From Phycisphaerae bacterium (GTDB lineage Bacteria > Planctomycetota > Phycisphaerae > Phycisphaerales > UBA1924), in the NCBI GenBank assembly GCA_030429705.1, contig JAUIES010000002.1, positions 498,001 to 562,000 on the forward strand: a stretch of 64,000 bases of DNA, in the 5' to 3' direction. Made by a program: the position numbers and the translations under genes. Shown here piece by piece: positions 15,275 through 24,441 of the stretch (position 1 is the first letter of the stretch; every line of letters begins with the position of its first letter). A model generated the notes under the pieces. It was not told the origin of the DNA. It saw nothing but the letters and a program-made list of their open reading frames with translations, and made no database searches.

Positions 15275-17232
15275 GCCGAGAGGGTAGGTTCGCTCCGACG
15301 GATTGTGCGCATCACGCCGAGCGCCTCGATCACAATCCACACCTCGAAGATCAGCATGATGATGCCGATCACGATCAGGTGCCATTGCACCGGGTTGCCG
15401 TCGCTGAGTGGACGAAGGAACTGGACCACCAGACTCGTGATCGCCCAGCCGGTCACGATGAGCATGAAGATCATCGGGATGCCGGTCAGCCATGGCGTGA
15501 CCTTGCGGCGAGCGAGCCAGACGGTGATGACAAGGAGGGCGAGCCCGCCGAGGAGTTGGTTGGTCGCCCCGAAAATTGGCCACAAGATCAGCCCGCCTTT
15601 GCCCGCGTTGGCAAGGCCGACCGAAGGTGCATCAGAAAGTGCGAGAATGCCCGCGGTGACGACAGCGATCGCGGTCGCGACGAAGCGGTTGCCGACGAAG
15701 CCCGCAATGCCAGTGCGAGGTTGGTGGGCATGTCGCCGATCGCCGCTGTCGCATTCGGGACAACTGGAGTCTCCGGGCAGCCCATAGAGGTCATGGCCGC
15801 AGGCATCGCAGATGGCGGAGGCGGGGAGATTGATCGGGCGATGCCCGGCGAGTTCGGCGATGATGTAGCGTTGCAGCCGGGTGGCCGAGTCGAGTGTGGT
15901 GGCGGCGAAGGAGGCGACGAAGACGCCCATGATGGCGACCGCGAGTGCGTGACTGAGGCCAATGGCTTCGATCATGTTTGCTGAACCGGTGACGAAGGGG
16001 GCGAGCATGGAGCCGAGGCCGGCGTCGCCGCCCCATGTGGCGTAGTGGTGTTGCCAGGCGGCGGTACCGTGAATCGATCCACCGAGCATGGGTTCAGTTC
16101 CGGCGGCAAAAGACTGTATCACAGGCATGAGCAGTTGGGGATCGAAAGTCCCGATCCCGATCCCAGCGCAACACGCGAGAATCACCAGCACCGCCAGAAA
16201 CCCCTCCGTCAGCATGGAGCCGTAGCCGACGAACTGGGCATCGCTCTCAGACTTCAGTTGTCGGCTGGAGCAACCCGAGGCCACGAGACAATGGAAGCCG
16301 CTGATCGCACCGCACGCAATCGTCACGAACAGAAACGGCAGGAAGGGGGGGACGAACCCGCCGGGGCTCGCAGGCTCGGGTCGAAGGCGAACCGCGTCGG
16401 CCACGATCGGCGGATGGGCGATCAACAGGCCGAGCATGAGCAGGACCATCGCGATGAGCAATTGCTGGCTATTGATAAAATCGCGCGGCTGAAGCAATGT
16501 CTGCACCGGCAATACGCTGGCAATGAACACATAGACCAGCAGGATGAGCGTCCAGAATGCGATGGGCGAGATCGAGTCGGTGATGGCGGTTGGCAATGTG
16601 ATCTGGGCCCAGCCGTAGTTGGCTGCGACGACAATCGAGCCGTACATCAGGATGATACTGACGATTGACCCAATCAGGAGGCCGCCCCCACGACGCATCC
16701 ACATGCCGAGGCCAATCGCAATCGGGATCTGCAGAAAGACCGGCAGCACGCTCGACGGGTACAACTGAAAAATCGCGGCGATGACGAGCCCGAAGACAGC
16801 GAGCACGATCCACAGCCCCACCACCACGACCAACAGAAACAAGATCCGGACACGCGAACTCACGATGTCTTTCGAGAGATCAGCGATGGTTCGCCCCTGA
16901 TGGCGCATCGAGATAATCAGCGAGCCGAAGTCGTGGATCGCACCCATGACGATCGAGCCGACAATGACCCAGATGAGGGCCGGCACCCATCCCCACACGA
17001 CAGCGACCGCCGGGCCGACAATCGGACCGGTGCCCGCAATGCTTGTGAAATGGTGCCCAAACACAAGGCTTCGGCGGCTGGGGACATAATCAACACCATC
17101 GTTGTGTTCGACCGAAGGCGCCAGCCGCTCTGGGTCGATTCTGAAGATGCGATGGGCGAGAAATCGACCATAAGTGTGGTACGCGACCAGATAGAGGATC
17201 ATGGAGCCGAAGGCGATGGTGATGGTGAGCAT
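15271..17232 (-). CDS. cstA: Carbon starvation protein CstA-type transporter with inserted zinc ribbon
   Basis: A 653-aa polytopic inner-membrane protein of the CstA family, which imports peptides and/or pyruvate during carbon limitation. The N-terminal half has the family's HTYGRFLAHRIFRID, DYVPSRRSLVFGHHFTSIAG, GPIVGPAVAVVWGWVPAL and IHDFGSL segments and about 15 hydrophobic helices. Odd feature: at residues ~474-495, in the loop after TTLDSATRLQRYIIAEL, sits a C4 zinc ribbon ICDACGHDLYGL...CPEC. Zinc ribbons of this CxxCGxDLxGL type are frequent in planctomycete proteins but are not part of ordinary CstA. The gene is the first of a two-gene unit with the M28 peptidase. Confidence 0.93.
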   Translation of the reverse strand: MLTITIAFGSMILYLVAYHTYGRFLAHRIFRIDPERLAPSVEHNDGVDYVPSRRSLVFGHHFTSIAGTGPIVGPAVAVVWGWVPALIWVIVGSIVMGAIHDFGSLIISMRHQGRTIADLSKDIVSSRVRILFLLVVVVGLWIVLAVFGLVIAAIFQLYPSSVLPVFLQIPIAIGLGMWMRRGGGLLIGSIVSIILMYGSIVVAANYGWAQITLPTAITDSISPIAFWTLILLVYVFIASVLPVQTLLQPRDFINSQQLLIAMVLLMLGLLIAHPPIVADAVRLRPEPASPGGFVPPFLPFLFVTIACGAISGFHCLVASGCSSRQLKSESDAQFVGYGSMLTEGFLAVLVILACCAGIGIGTFDPQLLMPVIQSFAAGTEPMLGGSIHGTAAWQHHYATWGGDAGLGSMLAPFVTGSANMIEAIGLSHALAVAIMGVFVASFAATTLDSATRLQRYIIAELAGHRPINLPASAICDACGHDLYGLPGDSSCPECDSGDRRHAHQPRTGIAGFVGNRFVATAIAVVTAGILALSDAPSVGLANAGKGGLILWPIFGATNQLLGGLALLVITVWLARRKVTPWLTGIPMIFMLIVTGWAITSLVVQFLRPLSDGNPVQWHLIVIGIIMLIFEVWIVIEALGVMRTIRRSEPTLSA

Positions 17233-17315
17233 AAAGTGGTCCGTAATGGTGAACTAAACCATGAGCGTACCGCAAGAGCGAGCGTTTGCACAAGCCCCAT
17301 TGAGAGCGAGGAACG

Positions 17316-18212
17316 ATGAGCACACTGCCCGGACTTGTCAATCGAGCGAAATCAAACGCCGTCGCACTCGAGACGACGCTGTTGTGCCATGGCGTACCGA
17401 GCGCATCAGCGCCAGTACTCGCGCGAGAACTCGACGAGATCGTGATTCGTCATGGTGCCTCGCCTGCGCTCGTGGGCATCGTTGATGGCACGCCGACGGT
17501 TGGGCTGACCGATGAAGAACTAGCGGCCATGCTTGCCGCTGAGTCTGTTGTCAAAGTGAACACTGCGAACATCGGCGTGGCTATGCATCGAGGATCACAC
17601 GCTGCGACGACGGTCGCGACAACCATGGAACTCGCAGCGTTGGCGGGCATACGCGTTTTTGCAACGGGGGGCATCGGGGGCGTTCATCGTGAATACGGGG
17701 AACACCTCGATATCTCAAGCGACCTGGCAGCGTTCACACGATTCCCGGTCGCGGTTGTGACCAGCGGTGTCAAGAACCTGCTCGATGTCGTCAGCACGCG
17801 CGAAGCCCTCGAAACACTGGGCGTTCCCGTCGTCGGTTTCCAGACAGACACATTCCCGGCGTTCTATCTCCGCGACGGTAGATGCAGCGTGGATGCACGG
17901 TTTGACAGCGCGACCGATCTGGCCGATTTTGTTTCGTTTGAGATGAACAGGACAGGCCGCGGCGTAGTCATCGCAAACCCCATTCCGACGGAATCAGAAC
18001 TCGATGCCCACGAATGGAACGGCTGGCTCGAAGCAGCGCTTACCCAAGCGAAAGCCGAAGGGTGCGTCGGACGGGCGGTGACACCGCGGGTTCTCGGGCT
18101 TGTCCACGATCTCTCCAATGGCCAGACATTGGAAGCAAATATCGCCCTGGTGAAGTCAAATGCGGCACTGGCTGCTCAAATTGCCGCGCAGATTGCTCAA
18201 TCTCGGACCTGA
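17316..18212 (+). CDS. psuG: Pseudouridine-5'-phosphate glycosidase PsuG
   Basis: A 298-aa protein that reversibly splits pseudouridine 5'-phosphate into uracil and ribose 5-phosphate. Characteristic segments are VALETTLLCHGVP near the N-terminus, KVNTANIGVAMHRGSHAATTV (~95-115), FATGGIGGVHR, DISSDLAAF, VVTSGVKNLLD and GVPVVGFQTDTFPAFY. The length matches the family (~300 aa). AGCGAGGAACG precedes the ATG. It is divergent from cstA (84 bp between the starts). No pseudouridine kinase (psuK) is adjacent, but a nucleoside transporter and a uridine-kinase-like gene lie 7 kb downstream. Confidence 0.94.
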   Translation: MSTLPGLVNRAKSNAVALETTLLCHGVPSASAPVLARELDEIVIRHGASPALVGIVDGTPTVGLTDEELAAMLAAESVVKVNTANIGVAMHRGSHAATTVATTMELAALAGIRVFATGGIGGVHREYGEHLDISSDLAAFTRFPVAVVTSGVKNLLDVVSTREALETLGVPVVGFQTDTFPAFYLRDGRCSVDARFDSATDLADFVSFEMNRTGRGVVIANPIPTESELDAHEWNGWLEAALTQAKAEGCVGRAVTPRVLGLVHDLSNGQTLEANIALVKSNAALAAQIAAQIAQSRT

Positions 18213-18223
18213 TCTGGAACAAG

Positions 18224-18271
18224 AATCGGTGAATTCGACGCAGAACCAGCCAATTGACAAATCGGTGAATT
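18224..18271. repeat. Two 12-bp direct repeats upstream of a dockerin-protein gene
   Basis: AATCGGTGAATT occurs at 18224-18235 and again at 18260-18271, a centre spacing of 36 bp, in the 235-bp gap between psuG and the dockerin gene. The rest of the gap has no supported gene. A TTGACA at 18254 lacks a matching -10 at normal spacing. The repeats could be an operator pair; this is only a suggestion from their position. Confidence 0.35.
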
Positions 18272-18447
18272 GCTCCGAGGGCGCAATCGTCTAAACTATG
18301 GCAGAGGATGAGTTGTTCGCGGAAGGTGTGTGGATCAGTCCAAACATCGTCTGCCTGTCAACGAGCAGAACACCGGAGCAAAGGGCGCGCGATCGTTGCC
18401 CCGTCGTTGATCGTTCCGGCAGAACCAAAGTGTTGAGGAGATCACAG

Positions 18448-20556
18448 GTGAACATGAAGAGTCAAATCGTCGTCGCTGCCCTTGTCTCAATCGCCGGAAC
18501 GGCTGCCGCGCAGGACAGCGTGAGTAGCAACGGAACCACCCTTCCCGGTGACGGTCTGAGCCCATGGGCCGCGGGTGCCCAGCGCACCGCCTATGTGGTC
18601 GATCTATCGCCGTTCTCCACTTCGTGGGGTACCGGTTTCGGCATCGCCCCGCTCATCAAAACCTCGCGGACTTCCGCTGCCTTCAGCGGTTCACTCGGCA
18701 GCGCCCAGTACCTCAGCAACGACTTGCTGAATAACGCCGAGTTCGCTTCAGACACATACGCCTTGTGGGAAAACACACCAGGTGCAGGCATCAACCCGCA
18801 GCAGAACATCGCGCCAGGCTCGATCTCACCCAATGGTGCATCGACGCAGTTTGCTGCAGCCTTTGCTGAGTTTTCAACGACCACCGGCGGGTTTAGTTAT
18901 AACGGCGTGCTCGGCGCGATCGTCAACTTCCGCCCGAACGAGCCCGGTCGTCTGTATGTCACACGCGTCGTCGCAGGTGGTAATACCGGAGACGACCTGA
19001 CCGGCGATTCAGCCCAGTTGGGCTTCGGCTCGATCGATGCCAATGGCAATACATACCTCCGTGCAGACGACTTCGGTCTTTCCGGTAGCCCGTTCGCTCC
19101 GAGTGTGACAGGCAACAACCTGTATCGCGTTGATCTCGACGCACGCGGTGCGGTGGTGAATCAGATCAATGGCAATGTCGCTCTTCTGGACGCGACAACG
19201 GCTTTGTTGACCGGTTCCGGTACGGCTCACGCGACCCCGAACCACATCGCTGAGAGTGTCGCGGCAGCTCCTGCTGTTGCAACCGCTAACTTCAGTGCTG
19301 AATATGTTCGCGGCTCAACATCACCCTTGACCGCCGACACCACCCAGTTCGATACGGGTGTCACATCGTCTCGTGGATCGCTTGGTTCCACGCTTCGCGA
19401 TCCGCTGGGTTCAGGTGTCACCACCTTCGGTCTGCTCGTGCAAGATGCCAGTTCGAATACAACTGGAATGAACATGTTCAGCGTCGATGCCAGCGGCAAT
19501 GTGATCGACACTGCGGCGGTGTTTGTCCCAAGTTCAATCACAGACAACGATGACGGATTTACGCTGAGCTACTCCGGCGTGCAGGAATTCCGTCAGTACG
19601 CCAGCCAGGCGTCCTTCCGTGGCGGCGTTGGTCAAATGGCGGTCGGAAAAGACCGTAACGGGCTGGCTCTTGCAGCGGGCACGATCAGCGAAAACGGCCT
19701 CAACGACGACTTCTCAACTCAGATCGTCGTCGCCCGCCACAACGCAGCAACCGGTGCGACCGAGTGGGCAATGGCTGCCTACATCGACCAGGCATTTATC
19801 ACCGGCCGAAGCGGTAAGGAAATCCTTGATGGACCCGGTGGTGCAGCGATCGGCGTGTTAACGCCGCTCTTCAATGTCACCGGTGGCACGCCTCTCGGCC
19901 CATCGATGTCACCCCCAGTCATCGACGCTGCTGGCAATATCTGGTTCGTAGGTGCTGTGGAACTGTTCGATCGCCTCCCCGGCGGCGGCAGTGACTTCGA
20001 CAGCGCACTCATTCGCGCCGTGTACGACGAAACGACATTCTCATACGAACTGGAACTCATCGTCGAACTCGGCTCGGTGTTTACCGGCATGAACTCAGGC
20101 GTCGCTTGGAACATCCGCTTCACCGGAATCGCTGACTCGAACTCGGTTGACTCGGGTACATTCTTCAGCGGCAACGGTTCGTCGAATGCCTTCAACGGCA
20201 TGCCGGTCGCCGATCTTGACAACGCCGACCCCCGTACCAACGGCGGCATCGTGCTCAATGCCGGCATCACTTACGATGTCGACGGCGACGGCTCGTTCGA
20301 CACCGCAGGCGGCGTGGACGAAGCGTACAACGCCCTGCTCTACATCGGCGCGATCCCCGAAGGCAACGGCCCGTGTAACGACGCTGACCTGGTTGAACCA
20401 TACGGCGTTCTCGAGTTTGCTGATGTGCTCGCCTTCCTCGGTGCGTTCTCAGCGATGGATCCGGCTGCAGACCTCGTCCCCGCTGGCGGCGACGGCGTTT
20501 GGGAGTTTGCTGATGTGCTGTACTTCCTCGGCCAGTTCTCTGCCGGTTGTCCGTAA
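18448..20556 (+). CDS. Secreted protein with C-terminal GC-type dockerin-like module
   Basis: A 702-aa secreted protein of unknown function. The N-terminus KSQIVVAALVSIAGTAAAQ is a signal peptide. GTG 18448 is given as start because GAGGAG (18435-18440) lies 7 nt upstream; ATG 18454 two codons later is possible. The middle part is rich in Ser, Thr, Gly and Asn with beta-strand character and resembles large planctomycete extracellular proteins. The last ~60 residues hold two dockerin-like repeats, DADLVEPYGVLEFADVLAFLG and DGVWEFADVLYFLGQF, ending SAGCP. Such modules are thought to mediate surface attachment or assembly by binding cohesin-like partners with calcium. A hairpin terminator follows. 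Confidence 0.82.
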   Translation: MNMKSQIVVAALVSIAGTAAAQDSVSSNGTTLPGDGLSPWAAGAQRTAYVVDLSPFSTSWGTGFGIAPLIKTSRTSAAFSGSLGSAQYLSNDLLNNAEFASDTYALWENTPGAGINPQQNIAPGSISPNGASTQFAAAFAEFSTTTGGFSYNGVLGAIVNFRPNEPGRLYVTRVVAGGNTGDDLTGDSAQLGFGSIDANGNTYLRADDFGLSGSPFAPSVTGNNLYRVDLDARGAVVNQINGNVALLDATTALLTGSGTAHATPNHIAESVAAAPAVATANFSAEYVRGSTSPLTADTTQFDTGVTSSRGSLGSTLRDPLGSGVTTFGLLVQDASSNTTGMNMFSVDASGNVIDTAAVFVPSSITDNDDGFTLSYSGVQEFRQYASQASFRGGVGQMAVGKDRNGLALAAGTISENGLNDDFSTQIVVARHNAATGATEWAMAAYIDQAFITGRSGKEILDGPGGAAIGVLTPLFNVTGGTPLGPSMSPPVIDAAGNIWFVGAVELFDRLPGGGSDFDSALIRAVYDETTFSYELELIVELGSVFTGMNSGVAWNIRFTGIADSNSVDSGTFFSGNGSSNAFNGMPVADLDNADPRTNGGIVLNAGITYDVDGDGSFDTAGGVDEAYNALLYIGAIPEGNGPCNDADLVEPYGVLEFADVLAFLGAFSAMDPAADLVPAGGDGVWEFADVLYFLGQFSAGCP

Positions 20557-20595
20557 TCGAATGCTCACATGAGATCATGTGACTGAATGACTCAC

Positions 20596-20628
20596 GATCG
20601 CCCGTGTCGAAAGGCACGGGCGATCTTT
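20596..20628 (+). terminator. Probable Rho-independent terminator
   Basis: GATCGCCCGTG / CACGGGCGATC stem, extended by a G-T and a C-G pair to a GAAA tetraloop, then TTT. The U-tract is short but the stem is very strong. It separates two genes for dockerin-bearing proteins. Confidence 0.65.
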
Positions 20629-20675
20629 GCAAAGACGACTCGACGAATGCACTGGACGCACCGGGAGAATGCACC

Positions 20676-22046
20676 ATGTTTGCACGGCTCATCAGTATCG
20701 CGGCGTTGACCTGTTCAATAACTTGTGCTGCACATGCACAGTGGGATCCGAACAACGGTGAATGGGGTAAAACGGAATCGACCGACCTTCGCGTGATGAC
20801 TTGGAATATCCGGGACGGCATTGTGTCCACATCGACACGAAAGAACAATGGATTCACCAACTGGAACGCACTCGTTCATGTCGTCGCAGCACTCAAACCG
20901 GATGTCCTTATCCTGCAGGAAGTCGGCGACCAGAGCGGCAATGGCAGCGGTAGCGGAGCCGACAGTGTCGGTGAACTCGAAGGTGCACTCGATCTGTTCA
21001 TGTACGGCGGAACCGACCCGTTTGTCGGCGGAACCGTGACAAGTTATGTGCAAATGTTCGATGCGACATACGACCTGCCGTATGTGTTCGTCTCCAATAT
21101 CTCTGATGGCTTTAACCGCAATGTGATCATGTCACGCTATCCGATTGCAGACATCAACGGAGACGGACAATCACAGTTCAGTAACTTTGTCCTGATTCCA
21201 GATGCTTATCAGAATGGCGGAAACGGCGGCATCCGAGACTTCATGCACGCTGAAATCGACCTGCCTGACGAAGTCTATCTGGGCGACATGGTCGTGGGCA
21301 ACGCTCACCTGAAGTCAGGCGGAAGTTCAGGCGATCTCGACCAAAGACTGCGTGCCTCCAAGAATATCGCCTATTTCCTCGATTATTTCTTCAACGGTGC
21401 GGGTTCTGGTATCGCTGACCCAAATGCAAAGATTGCCTTCCCGTCGTCTTCACCATCACTGCTGGATGAGCACACGCCGGTCATCTGGGGGGGCGACCTC
21501 AACGAGAACGAATCGACCAATGGTCGCAAGGGACCAGCCGAATGGCTCGCGCGAGCCGAACAAACGGGTGGCACGGACGGCACCGATCGAAATCGGTCTG
21601 ATTCGGTCTATGACGCGGCTGCCCACCCAATCAACGGACAGACCGGAACCTTTGGCTCGAGCAGCACGAACAAGCTGGACTATCTCATCTGGCAGGACTC
21701 CGTCGCACCCGTTCGCCGACAGTTCATTTTCTACTCGAGCGGCACCGGCATGAGTCAGAGCAAACTGCCTTCACCTGTCGATGTGTTTCCGGTTCAGCCT
21801 CTTTCATGCAGCAGCATCGCATCTGATCACAAACCCGTTGTGGTCGATTTCATGCTGCCGCTTGCACCGGTTGATGATTGCCTACCTGACTGGAACAACG
21901 ACGACTCGCTCGACTTCTTTGATGTCATCGGTTACCTCGATGACTTTGCCGCTCAAGAGCCAGCGGCAGATCTGACCGAGGACGGGCTGTTCAGTTTCTT
22001 CGATGTGTCGCTCTTCCTGGCAGCATTCAGCGCGGGGTGCCCATGA
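20676..22046 (+). CDS. Secreted endonuclease/exonuclease/phosphatase-family protein with dockerin-like module
   Basis: A 456-aa protein with a signal peptide (FARLISIAALTCSITCAAHA, cleavage before QWD). The catalytic fold shows RVMTWNIRDG (~37-46), LILQEVG (~76), VVGNAHLKSGG (~206), IWGGDLNENES (~269) and SDHKPVVVDF (~381), i.e. the Asn, Glu, His, Asp-Asn and Asp-His of the EEP metal-dependent phosphodiesterase superfamily (DNase I-like). The last ~55 residues are a paired dockerin-like module, SLDFFDVIGYLDDF and LFSFFDVSLFLAAF, ending SAGCP. It probably acts outside the cytoplasm on nucleic acids or other phosphoesters; the substrate cannot be told. ATG 20676 has GGGAG 8 nt upstream. Confidence 0.88.
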   Translation: MFARLISIAALTCSITCAAHAQWDPNNGEWGKTESTDLRVMTWNIRDGIVSTSTRKNNGFTNWNALVHVVAALKPDVLILQEVGDQSGNGSGSGADSVGELEGALDLFMYGGTDPFVGGTVTSYVQMFDATYDLPYVFVSNISDGFNRNVIMSRYPIADINGDGQSQFSNFVLIPDAYQNGGNGGIRDFMHAEIDLPDEVYLGDMVVGNAHLKSGGSSGDLDQRLRASKNIAYFLDYFFNGAGSGIADPNAKIAFPSSSPSLLDEHTPVIWGGDLNENESTNGRKGPAEWLARAEQTGGTDGTDRNRSDSVYDAAAHPINGQTGTFGSSSTNKLDYLIWQDSVAPVRRQFIFYSSGTGMSQSKLPSPVDVFPVQPLSCSSIASDHKPVVVDFMLPLAPVDDCLPDWNNDDSLDFFDVIGYLDDFAAQEPAADLTEDGLFSFFDVSLFLAAFSAGCP

Positions 22047-22069
22047 GGCACGCAGATTTGTGAGAGCAC

Positions 22070-22879
22070 CTATGAGCCTCGAGCAGCAACCGCGGCGCGA
22101 ACAGCCTGTTCACTTCGGACAGCATCGACCGCGTTTGACCAGTGTCCGTCACTCTTAATGTACGAGCCAACGATGAGTGCGTCCGCGTGCTCAAACAGCG
22201 GACCGATCGACGCCGGCTCGACACCACTGCCGACGAGGACCGGCAAAGAAACCGCACGACGAGCCTCAGCGACATCGTTGACAGAGGTTGGTTGACCGGT
22301 CGCTCCGCCGGTGATGATAACGCCATCGGCACCAAAAAATGCTGCTGCTTCGCAGCACTCACCGATCGACAAGTCGGCAGTGACCGCGTGCGATGCGTGC
22401 TTCTTCTTGATATCACAGAACACGCTGATATCGCTTGCACTGATCGATCGCCGATAGCGAAGCAGAGGCCCTGCCTCGGCCTCGACGAGTAACCCCTCGT
22501 CCGCAACATGACTGAATACGAAGTTCTCACAGCGAACAAAAGCACCCCCCACCGCCTGCGCCACAGCGAGCGCATGCCGGTTACCGCCGCTGAGGATCTG
22601 AACACCGATCGGGACTGATATGGACGCTCGCACAGCGGCGGCGACGCGCGTCATCATGGCTGTGATCTCAGGCCCAAGCCGATCACCATGCACATACGGC
22701 GCGTCGTGCATGTTTTCGATGATCAATGCATCAAAGCCGGCATCGACAATCGTTTTCGCCTCGGCAACTGCCTGATTGACCAAGTCTGCTGCGCTTGCCT
22801 GCGCTCTCGGTGTGCCGGGCAATGCGCCGACATGCACCATCCCGATGAGGGCTTTGCGTTCAAACAACCATTCGTTCAT
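22070..22879 (-). CDS. BtpA/SgcQ-family TIM-barrel protein
   Basis: A 269-aa protein with the BtpA-family pattern: IGMVHVGALPGTPRA at the N-terminus, AGFDALIIENMHDAPY, VPIGVQILSGGNRHALAVA, AFVRCENFVFSHVADEG, DIKKKHASHA, and a phosphate-binding-like end GVIITGGATGQPT...LPVLVGSGVEPASI. The family is a (beta/alpha)8 barrel. BtpA of cyanobacteria affects photosystem I stability, while SgcQ is a putative nucleoside/sugar-related enzyme, so the name does not fix a function. The ATG overlaps the methyltransferase stop (ATGA), making it the last gene of a nupC-led operon. A nucleoside-catabolic role fits this context better than a photosystem role. Confidence 0.88.
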   Translation of the reverse strand: MNEWLFERKALIGMVHVGALPGTPRAQASAADLVNQAVAEAKTIVDAGFDALIIENMHDAPYVHGDRLGPEITAMMTRVAAAVRASISVPIGVQILSGGNRHALAVAQAVGGAFVRCENFVFSHVADEGLLVEAEAGPLLRYRRSISASDISVFCDIKKKHASHAVTADLSIGECCEAAAFFGADGVIITGGATGQPTSVNDVAEARRAVSLPVLVGSGVEPASIGPLFEHADALIVGSYIKSDGHWSNAVDAVRSEQAVRAAVAARGS

Positions 22880-24441
22880 AAGTCGACTCCTGATGTCCTG
22901 GCATGCACATCGGTCTCATGCAGACCTGCGATGGCCGTCATCGTATGCCGAAAGCCGAATACATCCTTCACCGTTGGTTCCACTTCAAGGTCGTTCACAA
23001 TCGAATCATCAGCCTCGCTGTCACGCCAATCGATGATTTCTGATAGCGCCAGTTGCCTCACGGTCCAACACGCATCCCCACCACCCGATGAAGGCGTAAT
23101 TCGAAGGATACCCCCATGCTCGGTCGCAAAGACCTGTGACCGCAGAGAGGCTGCGTACGCGGCTTCCGGATGATACCGATAGCACTCGACGGGTTGTTGT
23201 TTCTGATCGCTCAGCCTTGATGGCTCAAAAGCCGTCGCAAACGCGACGCGCGTCACACCATCTGGAGCATGTTCAAATGCGTCGGCACAATCTTCGGTCG
23301 AAGGCACGACTCCATGCGGCCAGACCGCGAGCACACGACTCCCCACCTGACCAACAAGACCCGATCGCCCGACACGACGAACAGCCTCGCACCCGAGTAA
23401 GCGCATCAGGTCATTCGCCGGCTCGAGAGCGATCGGCACGAGATCAATCACGCAGGACCGTTGACCGCACATCAAGCGATCGACGCGTGACCGGGTGCGT
23501 GAGATTGCTAGTTGCCCGATGTCGGCAGCGATCCAGCGGCGACCCAGTCGTTGAGCAACGGCGGGCGTGGTCCCGCTGCCACAGCACAGATCGACCACAA
23601 GGTCGCCGGTATCGCTCGATGCCTCGATAATCCGCTCAAGCAGTTTCTCCGGCTTTTGCGTCGGGTATCCGGTCGACTCACCCATGATCGGCGACCGGGC
23701 ACTCATCGATGGGCAATCGGTCCAGACGGAGCCAACTTGCCTCCCCTCATCTGCAAAGTAGCGATAGGTCTTGTCATTGACAGTGCGGTCTCGATAGCGT
23801 CTGCCCTGCTCGTCCGTCGATCTGAAATGCGTTTCAAGACTGGCCTGTGCATACGGCTCACGCTGCGATGGGCGATCTGAGCGGAACTTGAACGCATCCC
23901 CTTTGCTGAACACAAGAATGTCGTTGTGTGAGCACCCCCACGCTTGTTTGGATTTGACACCGTTGCCGAGTTGCCACGCGATGGTCCCTCGATCTTGCTC
24001 CGGGCCGAACACTTCTGCAAGAATGCACTTCGCCCAATGTGAAGTTCGCCGATCGACATGCAGATACATCGAGCCGTCATGCGCGAGCAGGCGATGCGAC
24101 AGCGCGACGAGATGGTGAATAAAACAGAGATAGTCGTCTGGAGATGGCCAGCGATCACAGTAAGCGAACTGGGCTTCTGACGGCGCTCCGACACCCACGC
24201 GCGCCAGAAAGTCGTTGCCAACAAGGAAAGGCGGGTCGATATAGATCAGGTCGACCTGCCCTTCAAGATCGCGCAAGAGCCAGGCTGCAGCATCACGAGC
24301 GTCAGCGCGAATCAAGAGCCCGCCGCTGTCTGTTGCAACTCCGTTGGGCATTTCTCGCAACGGTCGAATTTTGCTTGCCAGGTCATCAGCCGATGGCGCG
24401 GCTTTTCCTTCCCAATGGAGGGTTGGCCCTGAATCAGTCAC
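22876..24441 (-). CDS. Site-specific DNA methyltransferase, beta-class (N6-adenine/N4-cytosine)
   Basis: A 521-aa protein with motifs in beta order: DLIYIDPPF (motif IV, ~61-69) precedes the SAM-binding DLCCGSGTTPAVAQRLG (motif I, ~280). YPTQKPEKLLERII is the expected motif X, and WAKCILAEVFG and HNDILVFSK are typical of Mod-like enzymes. DPPF favours N6-adenine methylation. About 170 C-terminal residues after motif I have no recognised domain. GTG 24441 is the start because it overlaps the nupC stop (GTGA); a longer frame would run inside nupC. No restriction gene is adjacent, so this is an orphan methylase within a transporter operon. Confidence 0.88.
   Translation of the reverse strand: MTDSGPTLHWEGKAAPSADDLASKIRPLREMPNGVATDSGGLLIRADARDAAAWLLRDLEGQVDLIYIDPPFLVGNDFLARVGVGAPSEAQFAYCDRWPSPDDYLCFIHHLVALSHRLLAHDGSMYLHVDRRTSHWAKCILAEVFGPEQDRGTIAWQLGNGVKSKQAWGCSHNDILVFSKGDAFKFRSDRPSQREPYAQASLETHFRSTDEQGRRYRDRTVNDKTYRYFADEGRQVGSVWTDCPSMSARSPIMGESTGYPTQKPEKLLERIIEASSDTGDLVVDLCCGSGTTPAVAQRLGRRWIAADIGQLAISRTRSRVDRLMCGQRSCVIDLVPIALEPANDLMRLLGCEAVRRVGRSGLVGQVGSRVLAVWPHGVVPSTEDCADAFEHAPDGVTRVAFATAFEPSRLSDQKQQPVECYRYHPEAAYAASLRSQVFATEHGGILRITPSSGGGDACWTVRQLALSEIIDWRDSEADDSIVNDLEVEPTVKDVFGFRHTMTAIAGLHETDVHARTSGVDL

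Noticed and set aside
13187-15583. Longer M28 peptidase start at 15583
   Set aside because: The extra N-terminus is Arg/His/Asp-rich antisense-like sequence inside cstA; the ATG at 15274 gives a proper signal peptide and ATGA overlap.
18254-18297. Sigma-70 promoter with TTGACA at 18254
   Set aside because: The nearest -10-like TAAACT is ~32 bp away, far outside the normal 16-19 bp spacing.
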